Shown here piece after piece: positions 9,515-18,715 of a stretch of 64,000 nt of DNA (positions are counted from its first letter, which is position 1; each line of letters starts with the position of its first letter). Under the pieces are notes generated by a model. It was given only the letters and a program-made list of their open reading frames with translations. It was not told where the DNA came from and searched no databases. The position numbers and the translations under genes were made by a program. The DNA is from JAWSVE01 sp050633885 (GTDB taxonomy: Bacteria > Pseudomonadota > Gammaproteobacteria > Pseudomonadales > Cellvibrionaceae): the NCBI GenBank assembly GCA_050633885.1, contig JBOEHK010000001.1:434001-498000 (forward strand), read 5' to 3'.

Positions 9515-10537
9515 TCAATGCTTTGCTCTGGGGTTAAATATATCTCGCATTTTTATTGCTTCGTTTTCTATCGTATTAAAACTAAAAATATTAATTTTTA
9601 AATTCTTGCATTGTTGAATAATGGCGTTTTGCCGTTCTTTAAAACGTTGGCGATATTGTGTTTGTAATATTTTATCGCGACCTGCAATTTGTAATTTCTT
9701 TTCTCCATCCGTAACATCAAGTAATCCGCTTGAATGGTTCAGTGTCGATAAGTTTTTCTCTAAGGGGTCAACTACTTGTATTAAGGTGATATCACAGTGA
9801 CGAGAGAGTAAATACAAGATTTCATTGCACTGAGATGAATAGTCATGAAAGTCGCTGATTATAAAAACAGCGCTACCTGGTTTGGCGATACGTTTGACAT
9901 CTTCAAGTATGGTCAAGGTGGTCACTGTATTGTTATGCTGTTTTTTTGCAAAGGCGTTTTTGAGTGCGTGATTATAGTCGTTGATATGATGGATGAGTTC
10001 TAAGACAGCATGTTTACTTCGGCGTGGTCGTATATCTGTATGACCATTATCCCCAAAAATTAAACCGCCGACACGGTCATTGTTTTCTAAAGAAGCCCAC
10101 CCAATAATACTGGCGATATGAGCGGCTAAAACGGATTTGAAACATCGCTGGGTACCAAAAAATAAACTACTGCGTTGGTCGACAGCTAAAAATGTGGGCC
10201 GTTCTTTTTCTTCCCGAAATATCTTAGTGTGAGGTGTTTGTGTTCTTGCCGTGACTCGCCAATCAATGGTACGGATATCGTCACCCGGTTGATAAATGCG
10301 TACCTCTTCAAACTCCATTCCTCTGCCACGAAAGCGAGTTCTAGCAGAACCACTTAAGCTTGCACGACTTTCTTTATTCGGCGAGAGTTTTAGGCCTTTT
10401 GCAATAAATCGGAGCTGGAGTAAGGTTTTTACATGCGTAAAAGCACCTTTGGCAGATAACTCTTCATAAGAAAATGAAGAAAATTTATTTTCTTTTTTTA
10501 ATTCCGTTTTCTTTTTTTGAGACAGATTAAATATCAT
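9515..10537 (-). CDS. DUF58 domain protein
   Basis: A 340-aa soluble protein carrying the DUF58 core at about residues 70-130: GRGMEFEEVRIYQPGDD, then RTIDWRVTARTQTPHTK and FREE. DUF58 proteins always travel with MoxR ATPases, and this one starts 48 bases after moxR. The C-terminal half has a vWA-like fold in relatives (AVFIISDFHD resembles the central strand). Function is unproven; an adaptor between the AAA+ ATPase and the membrane vWA proteins is a common hypothesis. No membrane segment is seen. Confidence 0.88.
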   Translation of the reverse strand: MIFNLSQKKKTELKKENKFSSFSYEELSAKGAFTHVKTLLQLRFIAKGLKLSPNKESRASLSGSARTRFRGRGMEFEEVRIYQPGDDIRTIDWRVTARTQTPHTKIFREEKERPTFLAVDQRSSLFFGTQRCFKSVLAAHIASIIGWASLENNDRVGGLIFGDNGHTDIRPRRSKHAVLELIHHINDYNHALKNAFAKKQHNNTVTTLTILEDVKRIAKPGSAVFIISDFHDYSSQCNEILYLLSRHCDITLIQVVDPLEKNLSTLNHSSGLLDVTDGEKKLQIAGRDKILQTQYRQRFKERQNAIIQQCKNLKINIFSFNTIENEAIKMRDIFNPRAKH

Positions 10538-10585
10538 CTTTGATGCTTATTTAGTTGGCCAGAATATTTATGTATAGGCGGACTG

Positions 10586-11647
10586 TTACGAAACGGGAAC
10601 AACATTTACTAATTGATTGATCACATCATCTGGAGTGACGCCACTGGCTTCCGCCTCAAAACTTAAAATAATTCTGTGGCGCAATACATTGTGAATCACT
10701 TTTTGTACATCGTCCGGTGTAACAAAGTCTTGACCATTCAACCAAGCATGAGCACGAGCACAACGATCAAGAGAAAGGGTTCCTCGTGGGCTTGCTCCAA
10801 ATTCTAAAAAGCTGGCAAGCTCGCTACTGTATTTCTCTGGTTGGCGTGTGCCAATAATTAGCTGAACAATATACTCTTCAACAGCAGGCGCCATGTGGAG
10901 ATTTAAAACGGATTGTCGGGCTTCTTGTAATGTGGCTTGACTGATTTTTTGATATTGGGTGGCGGGAGTTGTTGTTGCTGCTTCATTCCGAACAAGTCGG
11001 AGCACTTCAGCTTCTGCCGTTGCATCGGGGTAATTCACTGATACATGCATTAAAAAGCGATCAAGTTGGGCTTCGGGTAAAGGGTATGTACCTTCCTGCT
11101 CAATCGGATTTTGGGTCGCCATGACCATAAATAGATCAGGAAGTGGATAGGTGGAACGGCCAACAGAAATTTGCCGTTCTGCCATAGCTTCGAGTAAGGC
11201 TGATTGTACTTTGGCGGGTGCTCGGTTGATTTCATCTGCCAGTACTAGGTTGTGAAAAATGGGGCCAGGTTGAAATTCAAAACTGCCATTTTCGGGGCGG
11301 TATATATCGGTGCCGGTGACATCGGAAGGAAGTAGATCCGGTGTAAATTGAATTCGGTGGAAATCACCTTCGATTCCATCTGATAGAGTTTTAACCGCTT
11401 TTGTTTTTGCGAGTCCCGGAGGGCCTTCAACGAGTAAGTGACCATCTGCTAAGAGAGCTATCATTAATCGCTCAACTAAATCAGGTTGCCCGATGATTTG
11501 GCTATTCATCCAATCTTGCAACTGTTGTACCTGAGGTAGAGTCGGGCTGAGAGTTGCTGCCGTCGCCTCAGATTGCTTGTATGTTGAATTGACTACTGGT
11601 TCAGCTTGTGCAGCCGTTACTGGGGTTGAGGATATATCATTACTCAT
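10586..11647 (-). CDS. MoxR-family AAA+ ATPase
   Basis: Cytoplasmic AAA+ ATPase of the MoxR/RavA class, 353 aa from the chosen start. Walker A is GPPGLAKT, Walker B is LVLADEINRAP, the sensor region is MVMATQNPIEQEGTYPLPEAQLDRF, and the C-terminal lid domain contains GASPRGTLSL. All are diagnostic. The frame has an earlier ATG 8 codons upstream, but the ATG at 11647 is preceded by AAGGAAGGAAGAAG, a better ribosome site. It is the promoter-proximal gene of the operon moxR-DUF58-DUF4381-vWA-vWA/TPR-batD. The complex is thought to be a chaperone-like machine for envelope or metalloenzyme substrates. Confidence 0.93.
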   Translation of the reverse strand: MSNDISSTPVTAAQAEPVVNSTYKQSEATAATLSPTLPQVQQLQDWMNSQIIGQPDLVERLMIALLADGHLLVEGPPGLAKTKAVKTLSDGIEGDFHRIQFTPDLLPSDVTGTDIYRPENGSFEFQPGPIFHNLVLADEINRAPAKVQSALLEAMAERQISVGRSTYPLPDLFMVMATQNPIEQEGTYPLPEAQLDRFLMHVSVNYPDATAEAEVLRLVRNEAATTTPATQYQKISQATLQEARQSVLNLHMAPAVEEYIVQLIIGTRQPEKYSSELASFLEFGASPRGTLSLDRCARAHAWLNGQDFVTPDDVQKVIHNVLRHRIILSFEAEASGVTPDDVINQLVNVVPVS

Positions 11648-12156
11648 TACTTCTTCCTTCCTTACAGACATCGTTATCGCTTAATCAAGGCATATCTTAT
11701 AGGTCAATGCTGTTGCGATTATTATGGGTATCTTTGCCCATCATACAAGGGGTGATGTTGCCCTTTTTGGTTTTGCGGGCTCTTTATTTCAACTGGCTGA
11801 TATTACAGCTATTTTATCAAAAGTGAGCGGTTAAAATTGCTTTCTTTTTAGGTCTGATTTGGAACTTTTAATTGAACGTTAGTTCCCGCCTTTCATCCTC
11901 TAGCCACAGCTGATTTATGGATAGGGTTGCATGGAGTTTGTTTTCTTGATTGTTGGTCTATGCTCAAAATAGGGGTCTTGAATCTCTACAGGGAGCAATC
12001 TGCCTTGAGATTACAACCGTTCTTTTGTCGAGAGGGTATTTTCGATGGTGCGGCTGATAGAGCTCTCTGAATTGAATGAACACAGTTAGATAGATAGTGA
12101 GTAAACCGAAGATACGCTTCAGCAGATTCACTGCTGGAATGCTAGGAGATTTGAAA
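11648..12156. other. Intergenic region between moxR and gdhB
   Basis: About 500 bases between two divergent operons. It must hold promoters for both. No convincing -35/-10 pair, operator or small gene was picked out. Short open frames here overlap the moxR start and have no recognisable product. Confidence 0.6.
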
Positions 12157-15100
12157 GTGACTATTAATAGAGTGGATGTGGCAAACAGCAATAACTTTTC
12201 TATCATGGCAAATAGCTTGTTTGCAGAAAAGTTACAAAATGAAGTGCCCGAAAATTTTACTGAATTTGTTGATAATTATTTTCAGCAATACCCTTTAGAT
12301 GAGTTGGAAGGGCAGTCATGGGATGATCTTTTTGGTTGTGTTTATGGTTGGTGGGAGTTTATTCAAAAACACGACTTGCAGCATGGCAAGGTAAAAGTGT
12401 TTAACCCGAATTTAGAACAGCACGGTTGGTTAAGTTCGCATACAGTCATAGCCGTATTACAAAGAGACATGCCGTTTCTTGTTGATTCAATGAGAATGGA
12501 AATAAACCGGCGTAATATTGCTATTCACACTATAAAAAGCACAGTCCTCGCTATTCATCGTAATGAAAAAAATGAATTAGTGGAAATTCATAGTGGTAGC
12601 GAAGTCAAAAAATCAGAATTACCGAGAGAAACATTGGTGTATCTTGAAGTCAATCTTCATACGGCGGACGAAGAACTCCAAGAATTAGCAGAAGCACTTG
12701 AATCAGTATTAAAAGAAGTTGAAACAGCCGTTACGGCTTATCATCCTCTCTTAAAGCTGGCAGCCAATATGAGTGATGGATTGTCGCTGCCTTCGAAAAG
12801 TATCGGCAGTCAATCTAAAAAAACAGAAAGTAAGGAAACGCTCGCCACTAGCCAAGCGTTTTTACAGTGGATGATTAACGGGCATTTTACTTTTTTAGGG
12901 TACTGCGAATACGATCTTGTTGAGAAAGGCGGCCATAAAAAATTAGTTGAAAACATCAAGCAACGTCAAGGCGTGGCTAGTTTGCTCCAAGATAAATCCA
13001 GAACCATAGAGTTTTCTGATGAGCTTCCAGGAGCCGATGAATTTTATTCATCCTCAAAATTATTGAACTTTGCCAAAGCCTCAAAACGCAGCCGAGTCCA
13101 TCGCGCTGCATATCCAGAATATGTCATTGTAAAAAGATTCGATAAAGACGGCAATGTATGTGGTGAAGGACGCTTTAAAGGATTGTATACAGCAGATGTT
13201 TATAATCAGTCTCCCATGGAAATCCCTTTAATTGCCGATAAATTAAATAAAGTTATCCAAAGAACAGGTTTGAATCAAGGTAGTTACGATGGAAAAATGT
13301 TGCAGCTTGTGCTGGAAACATTCCCGAGAGATGAATTGTTTCATTCAACGGATGATGAACTTTTTGATGTCAGTGTCAAAGTTGCACAAATTAATGAGAG
13401 GCATCGCGTGCGACTATTTATGCGTCCAGAGCAGTACGGGAATTTTGTGAGTTGTATGCTCTATGTTCCAAGAGATATGTTTAATAGTGATATTAGAAAC
13501 AAGATACAAAACATTATTGGTGAAGCTGTTGGAGCGAGTGAGCAAGAGTTTACGACCTATTTTTCCGAATCAATTCTAGCCAGGGTTCATTTGGTGTTTA
13601 AAGTTGATCCTTTCAATAGAAAAAAATACGATGTTAATGATATTGAAAAAATGATCATTAACGAAATCCGATCGTGGGATGATCAGTTAACCACAGCATT
13701 GACCGACGTGTTGGGTGAAGAAAAGGGCGTGCGTTACCTGAACGAGTTTAAAGATGGATTTTCGAATAGTTATCGGGATAGTTATGATGCCCGTAATGCT
13801 GTTTTTGACATACAAACGGCCGAAAAGCTCAATGAATCGGACGATATTGCCATGAGCTTTTTTCAGCCTGTAGGCGCAACAGAAAAATCAGTGCGTTTTA
13901 AAATATTTAGGCTGGGGAAAAGTATAGAGCTTTCTGATGTGATTCCTTTATTGGAAAACTTAGGACTAAGAGTCATAGGTGAGCATCCGTATAAAATAAC
14001 GCGACAACAAAAAGACATTGAGTCTACAATTTGGCTGCACGATTTTTCCTTGGAATATAACTTGCCGAAAGTGATCGATGTCGATGCTGCAAAAGAATAT
14101 TTTCAAGAAGCATTTGCCGCCATATGGAGCCATCAAGCAGATAGTGATGAATTTAATCGGCTAGTGCTGGGCGCTAACTTAACATGGCGAGAAGTTGCTG
14201 TGTTGCGCACTTATGCGTCTTATATGAAGCAAACCATTTTTAATTTTAGCCAATCATATATAGCCAATACCTTGGCTCAACATTTAGAGATTACTCGCAA
14301 TCTTGTCGCTTTGTTTAAAGAAAAGTTTGATCCAAGTTTTCAAAATATGGGAAGCGATAAAGCCACGGCCCAATTGAGAGATTCGATTCTTCAGAGTTTG
14401 GATGCGGTTGATAATTTAAACGAAGATAGAATTATACGGCGTTATCTTGATTTACTTGATGGCACGTTAAGAACAAATTTCTTTCAACCCGATGAAGCGG
14501 GTAAACCCAAATCATATATCAGTATTAAATTTTCGCCCCGAGATATTCCTGATATTCCTGAACCGAGACCCCTGTATGAAATATTTGTGTATTCGCCGAG
14601 GATTGAAGGTGTTCATTTGCGAGGAAGTGCGGTGGCACGTGGCGGTTTGCGTTGGTCGGATCGGCTAGAAGATTACCGTACTGAAGTGTTGGGCTTAGTG
14701 AAAGCGCAGCAAGTTAAAAACGCTGTGATTGTTCCCGGAGGAGCAAAAGGCGGGTTCGTTGCTAAAAAACTATTACCGAGTTTTACGCGTGATGAATGGT
14801 TTGCAGAAGGCGTTGAATGTTACAAAATTTTTATATCTGGATTGTTAGATATCACAGATAATTTAATGGATAACGAGATTTTACCGCCGAAGCATGTCGT
14901 CCGTCTTGATGGGGATGATCCGTATCTTGTTGTCGCTGCGGATAAAGGAACAGCGACTTTTTCTGATATCGCCAATGAGATTTCATTGCGTTACAACCAT
15001 TGGTTGGGCGATGCGTTTGCTTCAGGTGGAAGCCAAGGTTATGACCACAAAGGAATGGGAATAACAGCTAAGGGTGCATGGGTGAGTGTGCAACGTCATT

Positions 15101-17061
15101 TCATGGAGCAGGGTGTTGATATTCAGAAGGAAGACTTTAATGTCATTGGTATTGGCGATATGGCGGGTGATGTGTTTGGTAATGGTATGTTGCTATCTGA
15201 GCATATCTGTTTGGTAGCTGCATTTAATCATCAGCATATTTTTATTGATCCAACACCGAATTCAGCAAAAAGTTTTATAGAAAGAAAACGCTTGTTTGAA
15301 TTACCTAAAAGTAGTTGGGAAGATTACGATCAATCGCTGATTAGCAAAGGGGGAGGTTTATTTTCTCGTTCCGCAAAATCAATTACATTAACGCCGCAAA
15401 TTAAAAAAGTCTTTGCCATTGAATCAGATTCATTGACGCCAACGGAATTTATTCACGAATTGCTTAAATCACCGGTAGATTTAATTTGGAATGGTGGTAT
15501 TGGTACTTATGTAAAATCCAGCAAAGAAACCCATGCCGAAGTGGGTGACAAAGCCAATGATGTGTTGCGAGTCAATGGCAACGAATTGCGCTGTAAAGTG
15601 TTTGGTGAAGGCGGAAATTTAGGGTTGACCCAGCGAGGACGCGTTGAGTTTGGTTTAAGTGGCGGCGCTATCAACACAGATTTTATTGATAATTCAGCGG
15701 GTGTTGATTGCTCTGATCACGAAGTGAATATTAAAATTTTGCTGAATGAACTAGTGGCTAATGGTGATCTCACCGAGAAGCAAAGAAATAATTTGCTCGT
15801 CGATATGACTGAGACAGTATCTGATTTGGTGTTGGCAAATAATTATCAGCAGAATCTTGCAATCAGTATTGCACATGAACAAGCGTTATCGCGGATGGGT
15901 GAATATCGTCGGTTTATTACAGCGATGCAAAGTGAAGGGCGTTTAAATCGACAGTTAGAATTTTTACCAGAAGATGAAGAGTTGGTTGAGCGACAAATGT
16001 CGGGGCAAGCACTCAGTCGTCCCGAGTTGTCCCTGCTCGTGTCATATTCAAAAGTTATGCTCAAAGAAGGTTTAGTGTCTGATGATATTGCTAATGATGA
16101 TTATATAGCCAAACATTTAGACGAACCATTTCCTAAAGTACTCATTAAAAAATACAGAAAACCTATTTCAGATCATCGCCTTAGACAAGAAATTATTGCA
16201 ACGCAATTGGCGAATGATATGGTCAATACCATGGGCTTTACGTTTTATCAACGTTTGGCTGAGTCGACAGGCGCGAATGTTTCTCAGGTTGCAAAAGCGT
16301 ATGTAGCGGCTCGAGATATTTATCAATTAACTGAATTTAAAAATAAAATTCAGCAACTTGATTTTAAAATTTCTTCTGAACTTCAATTTGAACTACTACT
16401 GAATATGGTCCGTCGAGTAAGACGTGCAACGCGATGGTTCTTGCGTAATCGCCGTAGCGAGTTAAATACAGAATCTGAAATTTCTCTATTTTCTCCCGTA
16501 TTAAATGAGATTACAGAGGGGTTACCCGATGTATTACGCGGAACAGCAAAAGAAGAATGGCAACAAGAGCATAAACGATTATCAGATTTAGGCTTACCCG
16601 ATGATGTCATAGCCACAGTCGCTATGCCATCTAACTTGTACAGCGGATTGGGCATGATAGAGGCAGCAAAGCAAAGTGAATGTAGCGCAATAAAAGCAGC
16701 GCAAGCGTATTATGTTTTGGGTGATAAAATCAGTTTGCATTGGTTTGCCAATGAAATTTCAGACGTTAAAGTGGAAAGCTATTGGCAAGCGATGGCACGA
16801 GAAGCCTACATGGATGATCTTGAATCGCAAATTCGTATGTTGGCAGTATCTATTATTCGTTTAGCTGGCGATTCACTAACAATTGATGAAATGGTTGAAC
16901 GATGGATGAAGCAACATAGTGTTCTCGTTAACCGGTGGCGGTTAATGGTGGCAGAGTTACAAGCTGCTCCTGGAACTGATTTTGCCATGTTTTCTGTTGC
17001 TCTGAGGGAACTGTTAGATCTTGTTCAAGCAACGCAACATTGTAAAAAATTGGACGATTAA
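12157..17061 (+). CDS. gdhB: NAD-specific glutamate dehydrogenase, large (about 180 kDa) class
   Basis: Cytoplasmic NAD-dependent glutamate dehydrogenase (GDH_N / Bac_GDH family): glutamate + NAD+ to 2-oxoglutarate + NH4+ + NADH. About 1634 aa, the expected size. The N-terminal half holds ACT-like regulatory segments (PFLVDSMRMEINRR). The catalytic core contains GSAVARGGLRWSDR, the lysine loop VPGGAKGGFV, SGGSQGYDHKGMGITAKGAW and the dinucleotide stretch FNVIGIGDMAGDVFGNGML. The frame opens at GTG 12097, but GTG 12157 has AGGAG at 12144-12148 with an 8-base spacer and fits the family N-terminus better; ATG 12205 is another option. The enzyme is catabolic and often serves arginine and glutamate use. 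Confidence 0.94.
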   Translation: MTINRVDVANSNNFSIMANSLFAEKLQNEVPENFTEFVDNYFQQYPLDELEGQSWDDLFGCVYGWWEFIQKHDLQHGKVKVFNPNLEQHGWLSSHTVIAVLQRDMPFLVDSMRMEINRRNIAIHTIKSTVLAIHRNEKNELVEIHSGSEVKKSELPRETLVYLEVNLHTADEELQELAEALESVLKEVETAVTAYHPLLKLAANMSDGLSLPSKSIGSQSKKTESKETLATSQAFLQWMINGHFTFLGYCEYDLVEKGGHKKLVENIKQRQGVASLLQDKSRTIEFSDELPGADEFYSSSKLLNFAKASKRSRVHRAAYPEYVIVKRFDKDGNVCGEGRFKGLYTADVYNQSPMEIPLIADKLNKVIQRTGLNQGSYDGKMLQLVLETFPRDELFHSTDDELFDVSVKVAQINERHRVRLFMRPEQYGNFVSCMLYVPRDMFNSDIRNKIQNIIGEAVGASEQEFTTYFSESILARVHLVFKVDPFNRKKYDVNDIEKMIINEIRSWDDQLTTALTDVLGEEKGVRYLNEFKDGFSNSYRDSYDARNAVFDIQTAEKLNESDDIAMSFFQPVGATEKSVRFKIFRLGKSIELSDVIPLLENLGLRVIGEHPYKITRQQKDIESTIWLHDFSLEYNLPKVIDVDAAKEYFQEAFAAIWSHQADSDEFNRLVLGANLTWREVAVLRTYASYMKQTIFNFSQSYIANTLAQHLEITRNLVALFKEKFDPSFQNMGSDKATAQLRDSILQSLDAVDNLNEDRIIRRYLDLLDGTLRTNFFQPDEAGKPKSYISIKFSPRDIPDIPEPRPLYEIFVYSPRIEGVHLRGSAVARGGLRWSDRLEDYRTEVLGLVKAQQVKNAVIVPGGAKGGFVAKKLLPSFTRDEWFAEGVECYKIFISGLLDITDNLMDNEILPPKHVVRLDGDDPYLVVAADKGTATFSDIANEISLRYNHWLGDAFASGGSQGYDHKGMGITAKGAWVSVQRHFMEQGVDIQKEDFNVIGIGDMAGDVFGNGMLLSEHICLVAAFNHQHIFIDPTPNSAKSFIERKRLFELPKSSWEDYDQSLISKGGGLFSRSAKSITLTPQIKKVFAIESDSLTPTEFIHELLKSPVDLIWNGGIGTYVKSSKETHAEVGDKANDVLRVNGNELRCKVFGEGGNLGLTQRGRVEFGLSGGAINTDFIDNSAGVDCSDHEVNIKILLNELVANGDLTEKQRNNLLVDMTETVSDLVLANNYQQNLAISIAHEQALSRMGEYRRFITAMQSEGRLNRQLEFLPEDEELVERQMSGQALSRPELSLLVSYSKVMLKEGLVSDDIANDDYIAKHLDEPFPKVLIKKYRKPISDHRLRQEIIATQLANDMVNTMGFTFYQRLAESTGANVSQVAKAYVAARDIYQLTEFKNKIQQLDFKISSELQFELLLNMVRRVRRATRWFLRNRRSELNTESEISLFSPVLNEITEGLPDVLRGTAKEEWQQEHKRLSDLGLPDDVIATVAMPSNLYSGLGMIEAAKQSECSAIKAAQAYYVLGDKISLHWFANEISDVKVESYWQAMAREAYMDDLESQIRMLAVSIIRLAGDSLTIDEMVERWMKQHSVLVNRWRLMVAELQAAPGTDFAMFSVALRELLDLVQATQHCKKLDD

Positions 17062-17139
17062 TGATCTGATTTTAAGAGAAATAATGAAAAGCAACAGTGT
17101 AAGAATAAAAATTTACAGTAACAAGTAAGGGTCAGGAGT

Positions 17140-17373
17140 GTGCAGCGCTGTGTTGAAAAAGAGCTAGTTGTCGATCTTACCATTAGCTCAGATGAATTCG
17201 AACGTTTGTATGCGGGGCAAGTAAAAACCGTATTGGCGACCAGTCGCGATGGTCGTCGAGTTCGCTTTCCTGCCAACATTTTAGTGCCGTTTGTTGAGAG
17301 AGAAGGGATCAGGGGTTCCTTTGCAATAGCGTTTGATATAGAAAATAAATTTCAACAGATTCGTAGGTTGTGA
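17140..17373 (+). CDS. DUF2835 family small protein
   Basis: A 77-aa protein starting at GTG, with AAGG about 9 bases upstream. Conserved features include YAGQVKTVLATSRDGRRVRFPANILVPFVEREGIRGSF: a basic, beta-rich pattern matching the small DUF2835 family of gammaproteobacteria. It lies 78 bases after gdhB on the same strand and is probably co-transcribed. No function is known. The KTVLATSRDGRRVRFPA portion looks like a small barrel that could bind nucleic acid or a nucleotide, but this is inference. No homology search was possible. Confidence 0.75.
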   Translation: MQRCVEKELVVDLTISSDEFERLYAGQVKTVLATSRDGRRVRFPANILVPFVEREGIRGSFAIAFDIENKFQQIRRL

Positions 17374-17399
17374 TTACTTTTTTTTCCCAAGGCGAAACG

Positions 17400-18317
17400 T
17401 TAGTGGTTTCGACAGCTGTATAAATCAACTGCGAGCTCTTCTATTTCATTTGCCATTGATATGGATGTGCGCCACTTGCTAGGAATGTTAGAGAAGCCAT
17501 AATATGCTCCTGCTAATTGCCCACATATGGCAGCTGTTGTATCTGCATCATTTCCAATATTTGCAGAAAGTAAAATACAATCTTCAAATGTATCTCCTTT
17601 CATGAAACACCACAGTGCAGACTCTAAACTTTCTATAACATATCCACTACCTGTTAACTGAGAGTAATCGAGTTGAAGGAATTTCTTGTTGGCAATGTCA
17701 ATTACTTTTTCACAGGAGGGGATATATGTATTGTTTTTAAATATATCTAATTTTTTTGTTGCTCGAAATGCATTATACAAAAGACTTGAAAGTAATTTGC
17801 ATGAATCAATACACTCTGCAGAACCATGAGTTGTCCTTGAACTCTCGCCTGCGTATCTAATGCAGTCTTCGTATTTATCGTGATAAAAAATTGAAATTGG
17901 TGCTAATCGCATAATAGAGCCATTTCCTGATGAACTTTCATCAACAGATCCACTAAATGGCTCCTTAGTTTCTAAATATTTTCGTAGTGCAATAGAGACT
18001 GTAATGCCGATGTCAAAGCACTGTCCATTACTGCTCATGTAGCCATACTGGTACCAATTGCAATACCTATTCATTTGATCAACTGGATCAAACTGCTTTT
18101 TAAAAAGTAGGCTGTGAGCTAAACACAATGCCATCGATGTGTCGTCTGTCCATTGCCCGATATCCAAATTAAATGGACCTCCGCCGACCATGTCAGTGAT
18201 GGGTTTAAACGTGCCTCGAGTTGCAAATTCAAGTGTGGTTCCTACCGCATCGCCGCAAGCTAGTCCAACTAGCGCACCTTTTAATCTATTTAGCATTTGA
18301 GTGTCGTTTATCTTCAT
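17400..18317 (-). CDS. ADP-ribosylglycohydrolase family protein (DraG/ARH-like)
   Basis: Predicted Mg2+-dependent hydrolase that removes ADP-ribose from protein or small-molecule targets. 305 aa, close to family size. Motifs in order: GCGDAVG-type loop (ACGDAVG, 20-26); metal ligands in WTDDTSM (56-62, D58 and D59); GNGSIMRLAPI (131-141); TTHGS (162-166); and NIGNDADTTAAICGQLAGAYYG with D257 and D259. All expected acidic metal ligands are present, so it should be active. GGGAG/AAAGGG lies before the ATG. It stands alone on the minus strand between gdhB-DUF2835 and pyrD, with no ADP-ribosyltransferase visible nearby, so its substrate cannot be inferred. It may be an accessory insertion. Confidence 0.88.
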   Translation of the reverse strand: MKINDTQMLNRLKGALVGLACGDAVGTTLEFATRGTFKPITDMVGGGPFNLDIGQWTDDTSMALCLAHSLLFKKQFDPVDQMNRYCNWYQYGYMSSNGQCFDIGITVSIALRKYLETKEPFSGSVDESSSGNGSIMRLAPISIFYHDKYEDCIRYAGESSRTTHGSAECIDSCKLLSSLLYNAFRATKKLDIFKNNTYIPSCEKVIDIANKKFLQLDYSQLTGSGYVIESLESALWCFMKGDTFEDCILLSANIGNDADTTAAICGQLAGAYYGFSNIPSKWRTSISMANEIEELAVDLYSCRNH

Positions 18318-18715
18318 TAACCCTTTCTCCCTTTTTTAAGAAAAAAGAATAGCATAAAAGAAGATACGCATTCATAACACAACCCACCTTTTTATCATGA
18401 TTAAATAAAACGTGTTTTGGTGATCAGTTTTATTTCTTTTGAGGGAAATTATTTATAGTCTTTAGCTAGTTGTTTTCTATTCAATTAAGTCTATTTCTCT
18501 AAGTGTTTGCAGATGTGTGAAAAGACAGTGTCTCACATCCATATGTGCTACAGGATAGCTTTGAAAGGTATGACAGCTCACGCGTAAAACATGATCGACG
18601 TTTTTGGGGATATCCTGTAAGCTTCCGTCTTGATTTTCAGTGGCGAGCTGCTCCTGGCTACTGACAGATTTTTATATCATCCATTCATTTATCTTTCTTC
18701 TATTACGTACTGATT
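18318..18715. other. Intergenic region upstream of pyrD
   Basis: About 400 bases between the divergent ADP-ribosylglycohydrolase gene and pyrD. It holds the 33-base motif at 18501-18533 that recurs before the cold-shock gene. An imperfect hairpin overlaps it (arms 18512-18520 and 18531-18539). No coding sequence was recognised. Confidence 0.6.
18501..18533 (+). repeat. 33-base intergenic motif, copy 1
   Basis: Begins AAGTGTTTGCAGATGTGTGA and matches 47034-47066 at about 26 of 33 positions, including two blocks of 9 and 7 identical bases. Both copies lie on the plus strand in front of a plus-strand gene (pyrD about 180 bases away, the cold-shock gene about 30 bases away). It could be a shared operator or an old repeat remnant. 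Confidence 0.45.

Noticed and set aside
11608..11826. 72-aa plus-strand frame in the moxR-gdhB gap
   Set aside because: Overlaps the moxR start, lacks a ribosome site, and no family resemblance.
18516..18537. CRP-like site TGTGA ... TCACA before pyrD
   Set aside because: The spacing is 12 bases rather than 6, so it does not fit the CRP consensus.
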